Shown here piece by piece: positions 1 to 10,700 of a stretch of DNA of 64,000 nt. The position numbers and the translations under genes are program-made. The stretch is taken from contig NZ_JBDOQT010000001.1 in the NCBI RefSeq assembly GCF_039839785.1, positions 744,001 to 808,000 of the forward strand. Reading direction: 5' to 3'. The stretch comes from Pelagibius sp. CAU 1746. GTDB lineage: Bacteria; Pseudomonadota; Alphaproteobacteria; Kiloniellales; Kiloniellaceae. The notes under the pieces are model-generated. The model made no database searches, had not been told where the DNA came from, and worked only from the letters and a program-made list of their open reading frames with translations. The stretch's first letter is position 1; each line of letters starts with the position of its first letter.

Positions 1-361
1 GGAAGCCGCGGCAGATCACCAGCAGGGGCACGCCCTCCTCGATGGCCAAGCGGATCAGCGCCAGGCTGGTGGCGTCGCGCGCCGGGTCGAAAGGCTCGGC
101 CTCGGGCGTTTCCACCTGGCCGTAGTGGCTGGGGTGCACGTTCGAGGGGCTGCCGGTCATCATCACGCCGTCCAAGCTGCGCAGCAGGCGGCGCAGCTCC
201 AACAGATCCTCGCCCAGCGAGGGGATCATCAGCGGCGCGACGCCGGCGGAGATCGCCAGGGCGCGGACGTACTTGTCGCCCACCGTGTGGAACGGCTGGC
301 CGTCGACGTCGCGCACGCAGGCCGGAACGCCGACCAGCGGCAGGGGAGAGGCTTTCGTCAT
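1..361 (-). CDS. Peptidase C26 / gamma-glutamyl-GABA hydrolase family protein, partial
   Basis: N-terminal part of a class I glutamine-amidotransferase-like hydrolase of the PuuD family, which cleaves gamma-glutamyl amide bonds in the cytoplasm (for example gamma-glutamyl-GABA in putrescine breakdown). It starts at the ATG complementary to 359-361 and runs off the left edge after 120 complete codons. The visible protein has the family stretch 'MMTGSPSNVHPSHYG' in mid-sequence. It ends in 'LLVICRGF', the nucleophile elbow with the catalytic Cys at residue 117. The His-Glu part of the triad would lie beyond the window. The substrate cannot be decided from this half; the PuuD family is the best fit. 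It is divergent from the CARDB gene. Confidence 0.8.
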   Translation of the reverse strand, partial: MTKASPLPLVGVPACVRDVDGQPFHTVGDKYVRALAISAGVAPLMIPSLGEDLLELRRLLRSLDGVMMTGSPSNVHPSHYGQVETPEAEPFDPARDATSLALIRLAIEEGVPLLVICRGF

Positions 362-490
362 GGCGAATTAGGTAGCGCCGGGCGGTGGCCCTGACAAGCG
401 CCCAACCTGCGGGGCAGGGTTGCATCCCCTCTGCCGCTTCGCGCTTTTCCCCGAAGGGCCGGGGAGGGCCGGCAGCCTTCTCCGCCGCCT

Positions 491-538
491 CTCGCGCCGG
501 CCCGGAGGCTTTCCGGGTCCCGCGAGAAATTTTTTTTT
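491..538 (+). terminator. Terminator-like hairpin plus T9 tract in the leader of the CARDB gene
   Basis: Two nested stems, 'ctcgcg' (491-496) with 'cgcgag' (521-526) and 'cccgga' (501-506) with 'tccggg' (512-517), are followed by AAA and nine T residues (530-538). This is a textbook intrinsic terminator for plus-strand transcription, yet no plus-strand gene lies upstream; the neighbour on the left is divergent. It therefore sits in the leader of the gene starting at 619 or ends a small RNA made from about 370-540. See findings. Confidence 0.55.
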
Positions 539-618
539 GAACCCTCCCGGCGGCGCCGGCGACTACCACTCCATAACAGGCAATGCCGCCGCTGAAAATC
601 AACCAGAGGAAAAATTCA

Positions 619-1056
619 ATGCGTATCGTGACCCTGGCGCTGATGGGCGCTATTGCCCTGGCTTCCGCCGTCGATGCTTCGGCTCAGACCCGCGTCAAGC
701 CGCAGCAGCCGACCCCGCCCGCGCCGACTTTTCAGAAGCAGGCCCCCAAGCCGGACTTCCTGATCCTGCATGCCAGCGCCATCGGCGGTACGACCAACCA
801 GTTCATGGTCCAGGTGAAGAACGCGGGCGCCGCCAATGCCCCGGGTGCCCTGCTGCAAAGCGTGAACATGGCCAACGGTAACTCGGGCGCGGCCACGACG
901 CCGGTTCCGCCGATCAAGGCCGGCCAGTTCGTCTGGGTGAAGGTCGAGCTGAACAAGCGGGCGCGCCCCGGCGACCGCATCCTGCTTTTCGCCGACCACA
1001 ACAACGCGGTCGCCGAGATCAAGGAGACCAACAATAAGTACGGCTTTAACTTCTAA
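619..1056 (+). CDS. Exported CARDB-domain protein
   Basis: Small secreted protein of 145 residues. A cleavable signal peptide is visible (MRIV, hydrophobic core to about residue 20, cleavage near 'DASA-Q'), then a Pro/Lys-rich linker and one CARDB-like beta-sandwich domain from about residue 43 to the end. Typical CARDB features are 'VQVKNAGAANAPG' and the C-terminal 'NAVAEIKETNN', the latter a frequent Ca-binding-like ending. The domain is associated with cell adhesion and surface binding; the ligand here is unknown. The ATG at 619 is preferred over one at 583 because it has 'gagga' eight bases upstream and begins exactly at the signal peptide. It stands alone, convergent with lolA, with a shared terminator between them. 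Confidence 0.8.
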   Translation: MRIVTLALMGAIALASAVDASAQTRVKPQQPTPPAPTFQKQAPKPDFLILHASAIGGTTNQFMVQVKNAGAANAPGALLQSVNMANGNSGAATTPVPPIKAGQFVWVKVELNKRARPGDRILLFADHNNAVAEIKETNNKYGFNF

Positions 1057-1094
1057 GCGGTTCCGCCAAGCCACGCAGATCCGAAAAGCAAAAT

Positions 1095-1120
1095 CGGCCC
1101 CTCCATAAAGGGAGGGGCCG
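1095..1120. terminator. Bidirectional terminator between the CARDB gene and lolA
   Basis: Perfect 10-bp stem 'cggcccctcc' (1095-1104) with 'ggaggggccg' (1111-1120) and a 6-base loop. On the minus strand it is followed by a T-rich run (complement of 1086-1094), fitting the end of the lolA operon. On the plus side the T run is weak. Confidence 0.7.
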
Positions 1121-1151
1121 TCTCGCTGTCCTTGCGGGGCGGTGTGGCGGC

Positions 1152-1826
1152 CTAGCGGTCCTGGTTCCTGCCGCCCTGCCAGACTTCCAGGTCGCCGGTC
1201 TTGAAGAGGTCGGGATCGACCTCCACGCCGAAGACCGGATTGACCAGCGACACCTGCGTCTCGATGCCCTGGGGATCGGTGATCTCCCACTTCTTCAGGA
1301 TCAAGGGGTCGTCGCTGAAGATGAGAGTGACTGCGCCGCCGTCCGGCGTGTCGGCGTCGCGCAGGGTCAGGCGCAGGGTGCCCAGCGCTTCCTCGATGGC
1401 GACGATCTCGACGTTCTCGTCCAGGCGCACTTCCTCGCGGATCAGGAACCATAGGGGCGTTTCCCACAGCGGCAGGAAAGTCGCCTCCTTCAGTTCCTTG
1501 TCGTAGTAGAGCAGCGACAAGCCGTTGGCGATCATCAGCACCGGGGTCGGCGGGTCGTAGTCGAAGCGCAGGTGCCCGGGCCGGTCCAGGTAGACCTCGC
1601 CCTCGGCGTAGGCGCCGTTGGAGGAGACCTGCACGAAGCGCGCCTGCATGGTCTGGATCTCGTTCAGATAGCGCTCGACGCGGCTCACCGCGGCGACGTC
1701 GTCGGGCGACAGCGCGGCGGTCTGCGCGCGGCTTTCGGCCAGGCCCGCCGGGGCGGCTCCCAGCAGCAGCGCAGCGGCGCCCAAGGCGCCCAGCAGACGC
1801 CGGCGCAGATCTGTGCGCGCCGTCAT
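1152..1826 (-). CDS. lolA: Outer-membrane lipoprotein carrier protein LolA
   Basis: Periplasmic chaperone of 224 residues that takes lipoproteins from the inner-membrane LolCDE complex to the outer membrane. A signal peptide is evident (RRR, then Ala/Leu-rich core, 'GLAESRAQ'). The mature part has the LolA hallmarks 'YLNEIQTMQARFVQ', 'GEVYLDRPGHLRFDYD', and the 'PLWFLI' and 'VFGVEVDPDLFK' segments of the half-barrel. Its ATG overlaps the stop codon of ftsK (ATGA at 1823-1826), so the two are translationally coupled. It is the last gene of the operon aminotransferase-ftsK-lolA, and the hairpin at 1095-1120 follows. Confidence 0.93.
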   Translation of the reverse strand: MTARTDLRRRLLGALGAAALLLGAAPAGLAESRAQTAALSPDDVAAVSRVERYLNEIQTMQARFVQVSSNGAYAEGEVYLDRPGHLRFDYDPPTPVLMIANGLSLLYYDKELKEATFLPLWETPLWFLIREEVRLDENVEIVAIEEALGTLRLTLRDADTPDGGAVTLIFSDDPLILKKWEITDPQGIETQVSLVNPVFGVEVDPDLFKTGDLEVWQGGRNQDR

Positions 1827-4228
1827 ACCTCGCCGCCGCCCGGCGGCAGCACTTCGCGCTTGCCCACGTGGTTCGCTGCTGAGATCAAACCTTCGGCCTC
1901 CATGCGTTCGATGATGCGCGCGGCGCGGTTGTAGCCGATCTGCAGGTGACGCTGCACGAAGCTGGTCGAGGCCTTGCGGTGCTGCAGCACCACCGCCACC
2001 GCCCGGTCGTAGAGGTCGTCGCCGCTGCTCTCGCCGCCCAGGCCGCCGCCGCCGCCACCGCCGTCGAGATCCATCTCGCCCTCGTCGGTGATGGCTTCGA
2101 TGTAGGAAGGCTCCCCCTGCTTTTTCAAGAAGGCGACCACGTCTTCGACTTCCTGGTCGGTGACCAGCGGCCCGTGCACGCGCAGGATGCGCCCGCCCTG
2201 GGCCATGTAAAGCATATCGCCCTGGCCCAGAAGCTGCTCGGCGCCCTGCTCGCCCAGGATGGTGCGGCTGTCGATCTTCGAGGTCACGTGAAAGGAAATA
2301 CGCGTCGGGAAGTTCGCCTTGATGGTGCCGGTGATGACGTCCACCGAAGGGCGCTGGGTCGCGACGATCAGGTGGATGCCGGCGGCGCGCGCCATCTGCG
2401 CCAGGCGCTGGATCGCCGCCTCCACGTCCTTGCCGGCGACCAGCATGAGGTCGGCCAGTTCGTCGACCACCACCACGATCAGCGGCAGCGGCTCCAGGTC
2501 GAAGGGTTCTTCTTCGTGGATCGGCTGGCCGGTCTCCGGGTCGAAGCCGGTCTGCACCTTGCGGGTCAGCACCTCGCCCTTGCGCCGTGCCTCCTCGACG
2601 CGCGCGTTGTAGCCCTCCAGGTTGCGCACGCCCAGGCGCGACATGGCGCGGTAGCGCTCCTCCATTTCGCGCACCGTCCACTTCAGCGCCACCACGGCCT
2701 TCTTGGCCTCGGTCACCACCGGGGCCAGCAGGTGCGGAATGCCGTCGTAGACGGACAGCTCCAGCATCTTGGGGTCGACCATGATGAACTTGCAGCGGTC
2801 GGGACCCAGGCGGTAGAGCAGCGACAGGATCATGGCGTTGATCGCCACCGATTTGCCCGAACCGGTGGTACCGGCGACCAGCAGGTGGGGCATGCGCGCC
2901 AGGTCGACCAGCGAGGGATTGCCGCCGATGTCCTTGCCCAGAACCAGCGGCAGCTTGCCGCTGTTCTTCTCGTAGTCCTCCGCCGCCAGCAGCTCGCGCA
3001 GGTAGACCGTCTCGCGCTTGGCGTTGGGCAGTTCGATGCCAATGACGCTGTCGCCCGGCACCACGGCGACGCGCACCGAGACCGCGCTCATGGAGCGGGC
3101 GATGTCGTCGGCCAGGCCGATCACGCGGCTGGTCTTGGTGCCCGGCGCCGGCTCCAGCTCGTAGCGGGTGACCACCGGGCCGGGGCGCACCTTGACGATC
3201 TCGCCGCGCACGCCGAAGTCCTCCAGCACCGTCTCCAGCAGGCGGGCGTTCTTCTCCAAGGCGTCGCGGTTCAGGCCCTCGCCCCTGCCGGCGCCCTTGG
3301 GCAGGTCCAGCAAGGTCAGCGGCGGCGTTTCGTAGACGCCGGTCGGGCCCAGGTCGAGGCGTCCCTGGGCGGCCGACCTGGCGCGCTTGCCGGGCGTGGC
3401 CTTCTTGCGCGGCGCGGCGATCAGCTCGGCGTCTTCCTCGTCGTCGGCGCGCGCGGCCGCCCGGCGCAGGGCCGGGGCCAGGGTGTCGCCGCCGTCGTCC
3501 TCCATGTCTTCGTCCAGGATCGGCTCGCGGCGCTGACGCCGGGCGGCGGCCCGCGCCTCGCCCGGCTCGACGGCTTTCTGGCGTTCCATGGCGCTGATCA
3601 GGCCGCGGCGCGCGCCGCCGAAGACCCAGGCCGCGCCGCCGCGCAGCAGACGCCACTCCGCCGGCGTCAGGCCCAGGGCGAAGAACAGCGCGGCGAGGCC
3701 GAGCGGGAAGGCGATGAGGGCCAGCAGCCAGACCGGCAGTGCCGTCAGGTCATGGATCTGTCCCAGCGCCAGGTTGCCGACGAAGCCGCCCAGCTTGTTG
3801 TCCAGCGGCCAGGTGCCCGGGCGCGGGAAGGACTCGAGCGCCATGGCCAGTGCGACGAGGCCGGCGGGGAAGGCGGCCAGGCGCCACCACCAGCGTGTCG
3901 GCAGCCGGCGTTCGCGCAGCAGACGCCAGCCCCAGGCGAAGAGCACCAGCGGCGCCAGCAGGGCGGCCATGCCGAGGGACTGCATCATGACGTCGGCGCT
4001 GTAGGAGCCGAAGACCCCCAGCGGGTTGCTTACGGCTCCGCCGGTTGAATCGTTCCACGACGGGTCCCGCGGGTCGTAGGTCAGGCAGGCGAGCAGCAGC
4101 GCGAAGGCGAAGACCGAGAGGATGCCGCCGCCCAGTTCGATGGCGCGCTTCCTGAAGAACTCGTTGGTGCCGCTGGGCAGCAGCGTGGTGCGCCCTTCGC
4201 GGGGGGAGCTGTTGGAGCGCAGAACCAT
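1823..4228 (-). CDS. ftsK: DNA translocase FtsK
   Basis: Septal DNA translocase of 801 residues that pumps chromosome termini across the division septum and activates XerCD at dif. The N-terminus has four hydrophobic segments between about residues 30 and 185. A short acidic/Arg-rich linker follows, then the alpha-beta RecA-like motor. Walker A is 'VAGTTGSGKS' near residue 455 and Walker B 'PLIVVVVDELADLM' near 587. The winged-helix gamma domain, which reads KOPS, occupies the last 65 or so residues ('FVQRHLQIGYNRAARIIERM'). The linker is short compared with enteric FtsK, as is usual in alphaproteobacteria. It begins three bases after the upstream aminotransferase gene and overlaps lolA. Confidence 0.96.
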   Translation of the reverse strand: MVLRSNSSPREGRTTLLPSGTNEFFRKRAIELGGGILSVFAFALLLACLTYDPRDPSWNDSTGGAVSNPLGVFGSYSADVMMQSLGMAALLAPLVLFAWGWRLLRERRLPTRWWWRLAAFPAGLVALAMALESFPRPGTWPLDNKLGGFVGNLALGQIHDLTALPVWLLALIAFPLGLAALFFALGLTPAEWRLLRGGAAWVFGGARRGLISAMERQKAVEPGEARAAARRQRREPILDEDMEDDGGDTLAPALRRAAARADDEEDAELIAAPRKKATPGKRARSAAQGRLDLGPTGVYETPPLTLLDLPKGAGRGEGLNRDALEKNARLLETVLEDFGVRGEIVKVRPGPVVTRYELEPAPGTKTSRVIGLADDIARSMSAVSVRVAVVPGDSVIGIELPNAKRETVYLRELLAAEDYEKNSGKLPLVLGKDIGGNPSLVDLARMPHLLVAGTTGSGKSVAINAMILSLLYRLGPDRCKFIMVDPKMLELSVYDGIPHLLAPVVTEAKKAVVALKWTVREMEERYRAMSRLGVRNLEGYNARVEEARRKGEVLTRKVQTGFDPETGQPIHEEEPFDLEPLPLIVVVVDELADLMLVAGKDVEAAIQRLAQMARAAGIHLIVATQRPSVDVITGTIKANFPTRISFHVTSKIDSRTILGEQGAEQLLGQGDMLYMAQGGRILRVHGPLVTDQEVEDVVAFLKKQGEPSYIEAITDEGEMDLDGGGGGGGLGGESSGDDLYDRAVAVVLQHRKASTSFVQRHLQIGYNRAARIIERMEAEGLISAANHVGKREVLPPGGGEV

Positions 4229-4231
4229 GGC

Positions 4232-5608
4232 CTAGCCCTCCGCCGCCGCAGTCTGCGGCGCGGCGCGCCCGGCCGCCGTGCCGTCGCCCGGCGCCCCATC
4301 CTCCGGCACCCCGTCGCCAAGAACTTCGACGATGCGGTTCAGGCCTTCCTCGGTGGTCGCGGCGTCGTAGACCAGGGCGACGCGGATGTAGCGCGCCCCG
4401 GGATTGACGCCGTCGGGGCCGGGCTCGCTCATGTAGCCGCCGGGCACGACGCGCACGCCGGCCTCGCGCCACAGCTTCAGCGCCGCGGCCTCGCCGTCGC
4501 CGACGTCGAGCCACAGGAAGAAGCCGCCATCGGGTTTGCGGAAGCCGAAGCGGTTGCCGAGGATGCGCTCGGCCAGCGCGAAGTTGCGGCGGTAGTAGTC
4601 GCGGTTGGCCTCGACGTGGGCCTCCTCGCGCCACAGCCGGGTGCCGGCGGCGAGGATCGGCAGGGACACGCCGGCGCCGCCGACGCGCAGGGCGGCGTCC
4701 AGCTTGTCGATCAGGGCGGGGTCGCCGGCGGCGAAACCGCAGCGCAGCCCCGGCGCCGAGGACCGCTTGGAGAGAGAGTGGAAAGCCAGGACGTGGTCCA
4801 GCGCGCCGCCGCTCTCGGCGACGACTTCCAGGACCCCGGCCGGCGGCGTGGTGTCGTAGATCTCCGCATAGCATTCGTCGAAAGCGACGATGAAGTCGTG
4901 GCGGCGCGCCAGCGCGACGAGGCGGGCCAGGTAGCCGCGGTCCGCCGCCGCGCCCTGGGGGTTGGCCGGGGAGTTCAGGAAGCAGAAGACCGCGCGGTCC
5001 AGCAGCGCGGGATCGAGCGCGCCGTAGTCCGGCATGAAGCCGGTCTCGGCGGTCGCCGGCACGAAGACCGGCTCGGCGCTCATGGCCACGGCCGCGCCGG
5101 CGTAGACGTGGTAGAAGGGATTGGGCATGAGGACGACCGGCGGCGCGGCGCCTTGGTGGTCCTGCACCGCCGACAGCACGGCGAAGAACAGGCCCTCGCG
5201 GCTGCCCGGCAGCGGCAGGACGTGGCGTTGCGGGTCGATCATGCCCCGGGGCAGGCCGTAGCGCCGGGTCAGCCAGTCGGCGCAGGCGCCGTTGTATTGC
5301 GGGGTGCCGCGCGGCGGCGGATAGCTCGACCATTTCGTCGCCGCGGCGGCGATCTCCTCGGTCACGAAGGCCGGGGGCTGGTTCTTCGGCTCGCCGATGG
5401 ACAGCAGGATCGGCCTGTCGTGGCCCGCGGGATGGGAGTCCAGCAGGCGGCTCAACCTGGCGAAGGGGTGGAAGGCTTGAAAACTGCGGCGATCGGACAA
5501 GACGCGTCGGTTCCGAATGGTTTCCTGGAGCTGCTCCCGGGATTTCTCCCCCGATTTCCCGGTGGGGGCGTCGTCGGCCGGGCTGCCTAAGCCGGTGGCG
5601 ATGTCCAC
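4232..5608 (-). CDS. Class I/II PLP-dependent aminotransferase
   Basis: Fold-type I aminotransferase of 458 residues. The PLP-binding lysine is in 'FHSLSKRSSAPGLRCGF' near residue 278, the cofactor Asp in 'FDECYAEIY', and 'NSPANPQG' is the conserved Asn/Pro motif. Sequence character is that of the DapC-like succinyldiaminopimelate aminotransferases ('PILLSIGEPKNQPPAF', 'YPPPRGTPQYN'), so a role in lysine/peptidoglycan precursor synthesis is plausible but not proven. The start is GTG (complement of 5606-5608) with no good ribosome site; the first 40 residues look non-conserved, and a TTG about 35 codons in is an alternative. It is the first gene of the operon with ftsK and lolA. Confidence 0.85.
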   Translation of the reverse strand: MDIATGLGSPADDAPTGKSGEKSREQLQETIRNRRVLSDRRSFQAFHPFARLSRLLDSHPAGHDRPILLSIGEPKNQPPAFVTEEIAAAATKWSSYPPPRGTPQYNGACADWLTRRYGLPRGMIDPQRHVLPLPGSREGLFFAVLSAVQDHQGAAPPVVLMPNPFYHVYAGAAVAMSAEPVFVPATAETGFMPDYGALDPALLDRAVFCFLNSPANPQGAAADRGYLARLVALARRHDFIVAFDECYAEIYDTTPPAGVLEVVAESGGALDHVLAFHSLSKRSSAPGLRCGFAAGDPALIDKLDAALRVGGAGVSLPILAAGTRLWREEAHVEANRDYYRRNFALAERILGNRFGFRKPDGGFFLWLDVGDGEAAALKLWREAGVRVVPGGYMSEPGPDGVNPGARYIRVALVYDAATTEEGLNRIVEVLGDGVPEDGAPGDGTAAGRAAPQTAAAEG

Positions 5609-5768
5609 GGCGGCGCGGCGCCTCGTTGCACGAGGGTACAGAACGCAAACGACTCCACCGGATTCTATCCGTGCGGCCTAGGCGCGACAAGCCTTGGCGG
5701 CCGCGGCCCGGACGCGGGGGAAAGGCCAGGCTAGTGCCGAAATGCGGCGAAAAAACGGGCAAAAAAGA

Positions 5769-5796
5769 GGGCCTGGGAGCGATGGCTCCCAGGCCC
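5769..5796 (-). terminator. Intrinsic terminator of the glnK-amtB operon
   Basis: Perfect 12-bp stem 'gggcctgggagc' (5769-5780) with 'gctcccaggccc' (5785-5796) and a GATG loop. In the minus direction it is followed by CTC and six T residues (complement of 5761-5766), and a second T6 lies a few bases further on. It is about 85 bases beyond the amtB stop codon. Confidence 0.88.
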
Positions 5797-5880
5797 AGTC
5801 TTGGCAGAGGATAATCGTATTCCAGCAGGAAGCCGATTATCGGACGGGTTTCGGTGAAACCCGGTTAGAGGGAAGTCCCT

Positions 5881-7263
5881 CTAAAGCGATTGCGAACCGT
5901 GGCCGAACTCGGGATAGGCCTCCATCCCCAGCTCCGCCTTGTCGAGGCCCATCTCCTCGGCCTCCTCGTCGACGCGGATGCCGACCGTGTGCTTCAGACT
6001 CAGCCAGACGATGGTGCTGGTGACGATCATGAAGACGCCGACGGCGGCGATTCCGACGACCTGCGTCACCAGGCTGCCGGAGCCGAAGATGCCGACCGCG
6101 AGGGTGCCCCAGACGCCGGCCACCAGGTGGGCGGAGATGGCGCCGACCACGTCGTCGATTTTCAGCTTGTCGATCAGCGGCACGGCGAAGACCACCAGCG
6201 CGCCGCCGATGCCGCCGACGACGATCGACAGGAAGTGGTTCTGCAGGTCCGGGCCGGCGGTGATCGCGACCAGGCCGGCGATGGCGCCGTTCAGCGCCAT
6301 GGTCAGGTCGATCTTTTTGTAGATGATCTGGGTCAGCGCCATCGCGGCGACCACGCCGGCGCAGGCGGCCATGTTGGTGTTGACGTAGACGATGGCCATG
6401 GCCGCGGCGTCGAGGGCCGAGCCCAGGGCGAGCTGCGAGCCGCCGTTGAAGCCGAACCAGCCGAGCCACAGGATGAAGGTGCCCAGGGTCGCCAGCGGCA
6501 GGTTGGCGCCCGGCATCGGGTGGACCGAGCCGTCGGCGCCGAACTTGCCCTTGCGGGGGCCCAGGATGACGGCGCCGGTCAACGCCGCCCAGCCGCCCAC
6601 GGAGTGGACGATGGTCGAGCCGGCGAAGTCGGAGAAGCCCATGGCGCTGAGCCAGCCGCCGCCCCAGGTCCAGGAGCCCTGGATCGGGTAGAGGAAGGCG
6701 GTCAGGATGACCACGAAGATCATGAAGGGCCAGTACTTGATGCGTTCGGCCAGGGTGCCGGAGACGATCGAGGCCGCCGTGGCGACGAAGACCATCTGGA
6801 AGAACCAGTCGGACATCACCGAGTAGCCGTTGTCGGTCACCGCAGCGATCAGCTCCGGCGTCGCCTCGTCGGCGCCCAGCAGGGCCAGTTCCGCGGGGCT
6901 GGTGTTGTAGAGCAGGCTGAAGGAGCCGATGAAGCCCGAGACATCGACGTACATCAGGTTGTAGCCGATGACGTAGTACATGATGCCGGCGACCGAATAG
7001 AGCGCGATGTTCTTCAGGCAGATGGTGGCGGTGTTCTTGGTGCGCACCAGCCCGGATTCCAGCATCGCGAAACCGGCGGCCATCCACATGACCAGGAAGC
7101 CGCTCACCAGGAACGAAAAGGTGTTGAAGACGAAGGCCGTCTCGGCGGAGACCTCCGCGCGGGCCGGCGCGCTGGCGGCCAGCACGGCTGCGGCGGCCAG
7201 GCCCGCCAGGCCAAGCCTGCGGCCGCCCGACACGCGGCCAAGAGAAGTACCCATGACTTTCAT
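5881..7263 (-). CDS. amtB: Ammonium transporter AmtB
   Basis: Inner-membrane ammonium channel of the Amt/MEP/Rh family, 460 residues. A cleavable signal peptide ends near 'APARA-E' (residue 36), followed by eleven hydrophobic helices. The pore twin histidines are in 'STIVHSVGGWAALTGA' and 'SAHLVAGVWGTLAVGIF'. The phenylalanine gate and 'GFNGGSQLA' segments are also present. Two in-frame ATGs (7263 and 7254) are both close to a GGAGGG ribosome site. It follows glnK by 15 bases, so the pair is the standard glnK-amtB operon, in which the PII protein plugs the channel when nitrogen is sufficient. Confidence 0.96.
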   Translation of the reverse strand: MKVMGTSLGRVSGGRRLGLAGLAAAAVLAASAPARAEVSAETAFVFNTFSFLVSGFLVMWMAAGFAMLESGLVRTKNTATICLKNIALYSVAGIMYYVIGYNLMYVDVSGFIGSFSLLYNTSPAELALLGADEATPELIAAVTDNGYSVMSDWFFQMVFVATAASIVSGTLAERIKYWPFMIFVVILTAFLYPIQGSWTWGGGWLSAMGFSDFAGSTIVHSVGGWAALTGAVILGPRKGKFGADGSVHPMPGANLPLATLGTFILWLGWFGFNGGSQLALGSALDAAAMAIVYVNTNMAACAGVVAAMALTQIIYKKIDLTMALNGAIAGLVAITAGPDLQNHFLSIVVGGIGGALVVFAVPLIDKLKIDDVVGAISAHLVAGVWGTLAVGIFGSGSLVTQVVGIAAVGVFMIVTSTIVWLSLKHTVGIRVDEEAEEMGLDKAELGMEAYPEFGHGSQSL

Positions 7264-7278
7264 ATCCCTGAATCCCTC

Positions 7279-9327
<2,049 letters not shown>

Positions 9328-9353
9328 TAAAAGGGGATGAAGGGCGGAGCCCT

Positions 9354-10583
9354 CTAGATCTCGCGGCCCAGCAACGCCTCTTCCAGGGGGAAGGTCGACA
9401 GCAGCTCCACACCGGTCTCGGTGATCAGCACCTGCTGCTCCAGTTTGACGCCTTCGTGGCCGCCTTCCTCGCCGATGTAGCTCTCGACGCAGACCGCCAT
9501 GCCGGCCTCGAAGACGCCGTCATAGCCGGCGGCGTCGTAGTCCTGCAGATAGACCACGGAGGGGTACTCGTCGCAGAGCCCGACGCCGTGCACCACGACG
9601 GAATAGCGGTTGGCCTGGCAGCTCGCCGGCAGCTTCCAGGCGCGCTCGGCCAGTTCGCGGTAGCCGAGGCCGGGCCGCAGCAAGTCCATGTTGAAGTGGA
9701 TTTGCTCGGCGGCTAGGCGATAGAGGCGGCGTTGTTCGTCGCGGGGCCTGCCGTCGCCGCAGAGGAAGGCGCGCGAAACGTCGGCGCAGTAGCCGTGGGG
9801 GCCGATCATGTCGCTGTCGAAGCTGACCATGTCTCCGGCCTCGATGATCCCCTCGCCGCATTCGTGGAACCAGGGATTGCTGCGCCCGCCGGCGGCCAGC
9901 AGCCTTGTCTCGATCCACTCGCCGCCGCGCGCGGCGTTTACCTGGTTCAGGATCGACCACAGCTCGTTCTCGCTCATGCCGGGGGTCAGGGCCGCGCGCA
10001 TCGCGCCCATGGCCTCGGCGCAGACGGCAACCGAGGCGCGCAGGCAGGCGATCTCCTGCGGCCCTTTCAGGCGGCGCGCGCGCTCCAGCACTTCCTGGCC
10101 GTCGCAGACCGCGACGCCTTGGGCGCGCAGCGCGTCGATGCCGCGGAAGTCGCACTTGTCGACGGCAAGGCGCCGGTTGCCGCCGCCGTGGCACGCGACC
10201 AGCCCGGCGATCTCCGCCGCCCAGCGCCCGGCCAGCTCCGCGCCGCGCTCCGCGGCGGCGAAGTAATGCCAGGCGATGGCCGGGCGCACCTCGGCGATGA
10301 CCTCGTTGCCGGCGGAGAGGTGGCCGCAGTTGTGGAAGTCGAAGAGCACCAGCGGCCCCTCTGTCGGCACGAAGACATAGCGCACGGCGTTGTGCAGGCA
10401 CCACACCGCCATGTTGCGGGCGTCGCAGGCATAGCGGACGTTGATGGGGTCGTAGAGCAGGGCGCCGGCATAGTCGCGCGCCTTCAGCTCTTCGCGCAGG
10501 CGATCGAGGCGCCAGGCGCGCAGCGCCGGCAGATCGACGGGGCTGTGTGTTAGGCTCTCGGGACGCAGGCTGTCGGGCGCCAT
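9354..10583 (-). CDS. dddP: DddP-like DMSP lyase (M24 metallopeptidase fold)
   Basis: 409-residue protein with the creatinase/aminopeptidase-P ('pita-bread') fold. Metal-ligand candidates are Asp256 and Asp258 in 'SFDSDMIGPHGYCADVSR', Asp268, His332 ('VVHGVGLCDEY'), Glu367 ('CVESYIGEE') and Glu382 ('KLEQQ'). As I recall it, DddP of roseobacters uses Asp295/297/307, His371, Glu406 and Glu421 for its two irons and Asp377 as base. The spacings 2-10-64-35-15 and the Asp six residues after the His (here Asp338) agree exactly. DddP releases dimethyl sulfide and acrylate from DMSP. The alternative is an ordinary M24 peptidase, but those lack the D-x-D pair. Likely monocistronic; GGAGGG upstream of the ATG. 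Confidence 0.72.
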   Translation of the reverse strand: MAPDSLRPESLTHSPVDLPALRAWRLDRLREELKARDYAGALLYDPINVRYACDARNMAVWCLHNAVRYVFVPTEGPLVLFDFHNCGHLSAGNEVIAEVRPAIAWHYFAAAERGAELAGRWAAEIAGLVACHGGGNRRLAVDKCDFRGIDALRAQGVAVCDGQEVLERARRLKGPQEIACLRASVAVCAEAMGAMRAALTPGMSENELWSILNQVNAARGGEWIETRLLAAGGRSNPWFHECGEGIIEAGDMVSFDSDMIGPHGYCADVSRAFLCGDGRPRDEQRRLYRLAAEQIHFNMDLLRPGLGYRELAERAWKLPASCQANRYSVVVHGVGLCDEYPSVVYLQDYDAAGYDGVFEAGMAVCVESYIGEEGGHEGVKLEQQVLITETGVELLSTFPLEEALLGREI

Positions 10584-10700
10584 GATTTGGCTTTCCCTCC
10601 TGACTGAAGCGGCGCCTCAGCTTGGCACAGGGGGCGGGCCAGTCTTGCCCTCCCGCGACGCGGCGGGCGGCGGAATCAGGCCAGCGTTCAGGTCTGGTTG

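Noticed and set aside
1152-3656. An 834-residue ftsK-lolA fusion protein
   Set aside because: The upstream part is an out-of-frame reading of ftsK; the genuine LolA starts with a signal peptide at 1826, and ftsK has its own frame ending at 1823.
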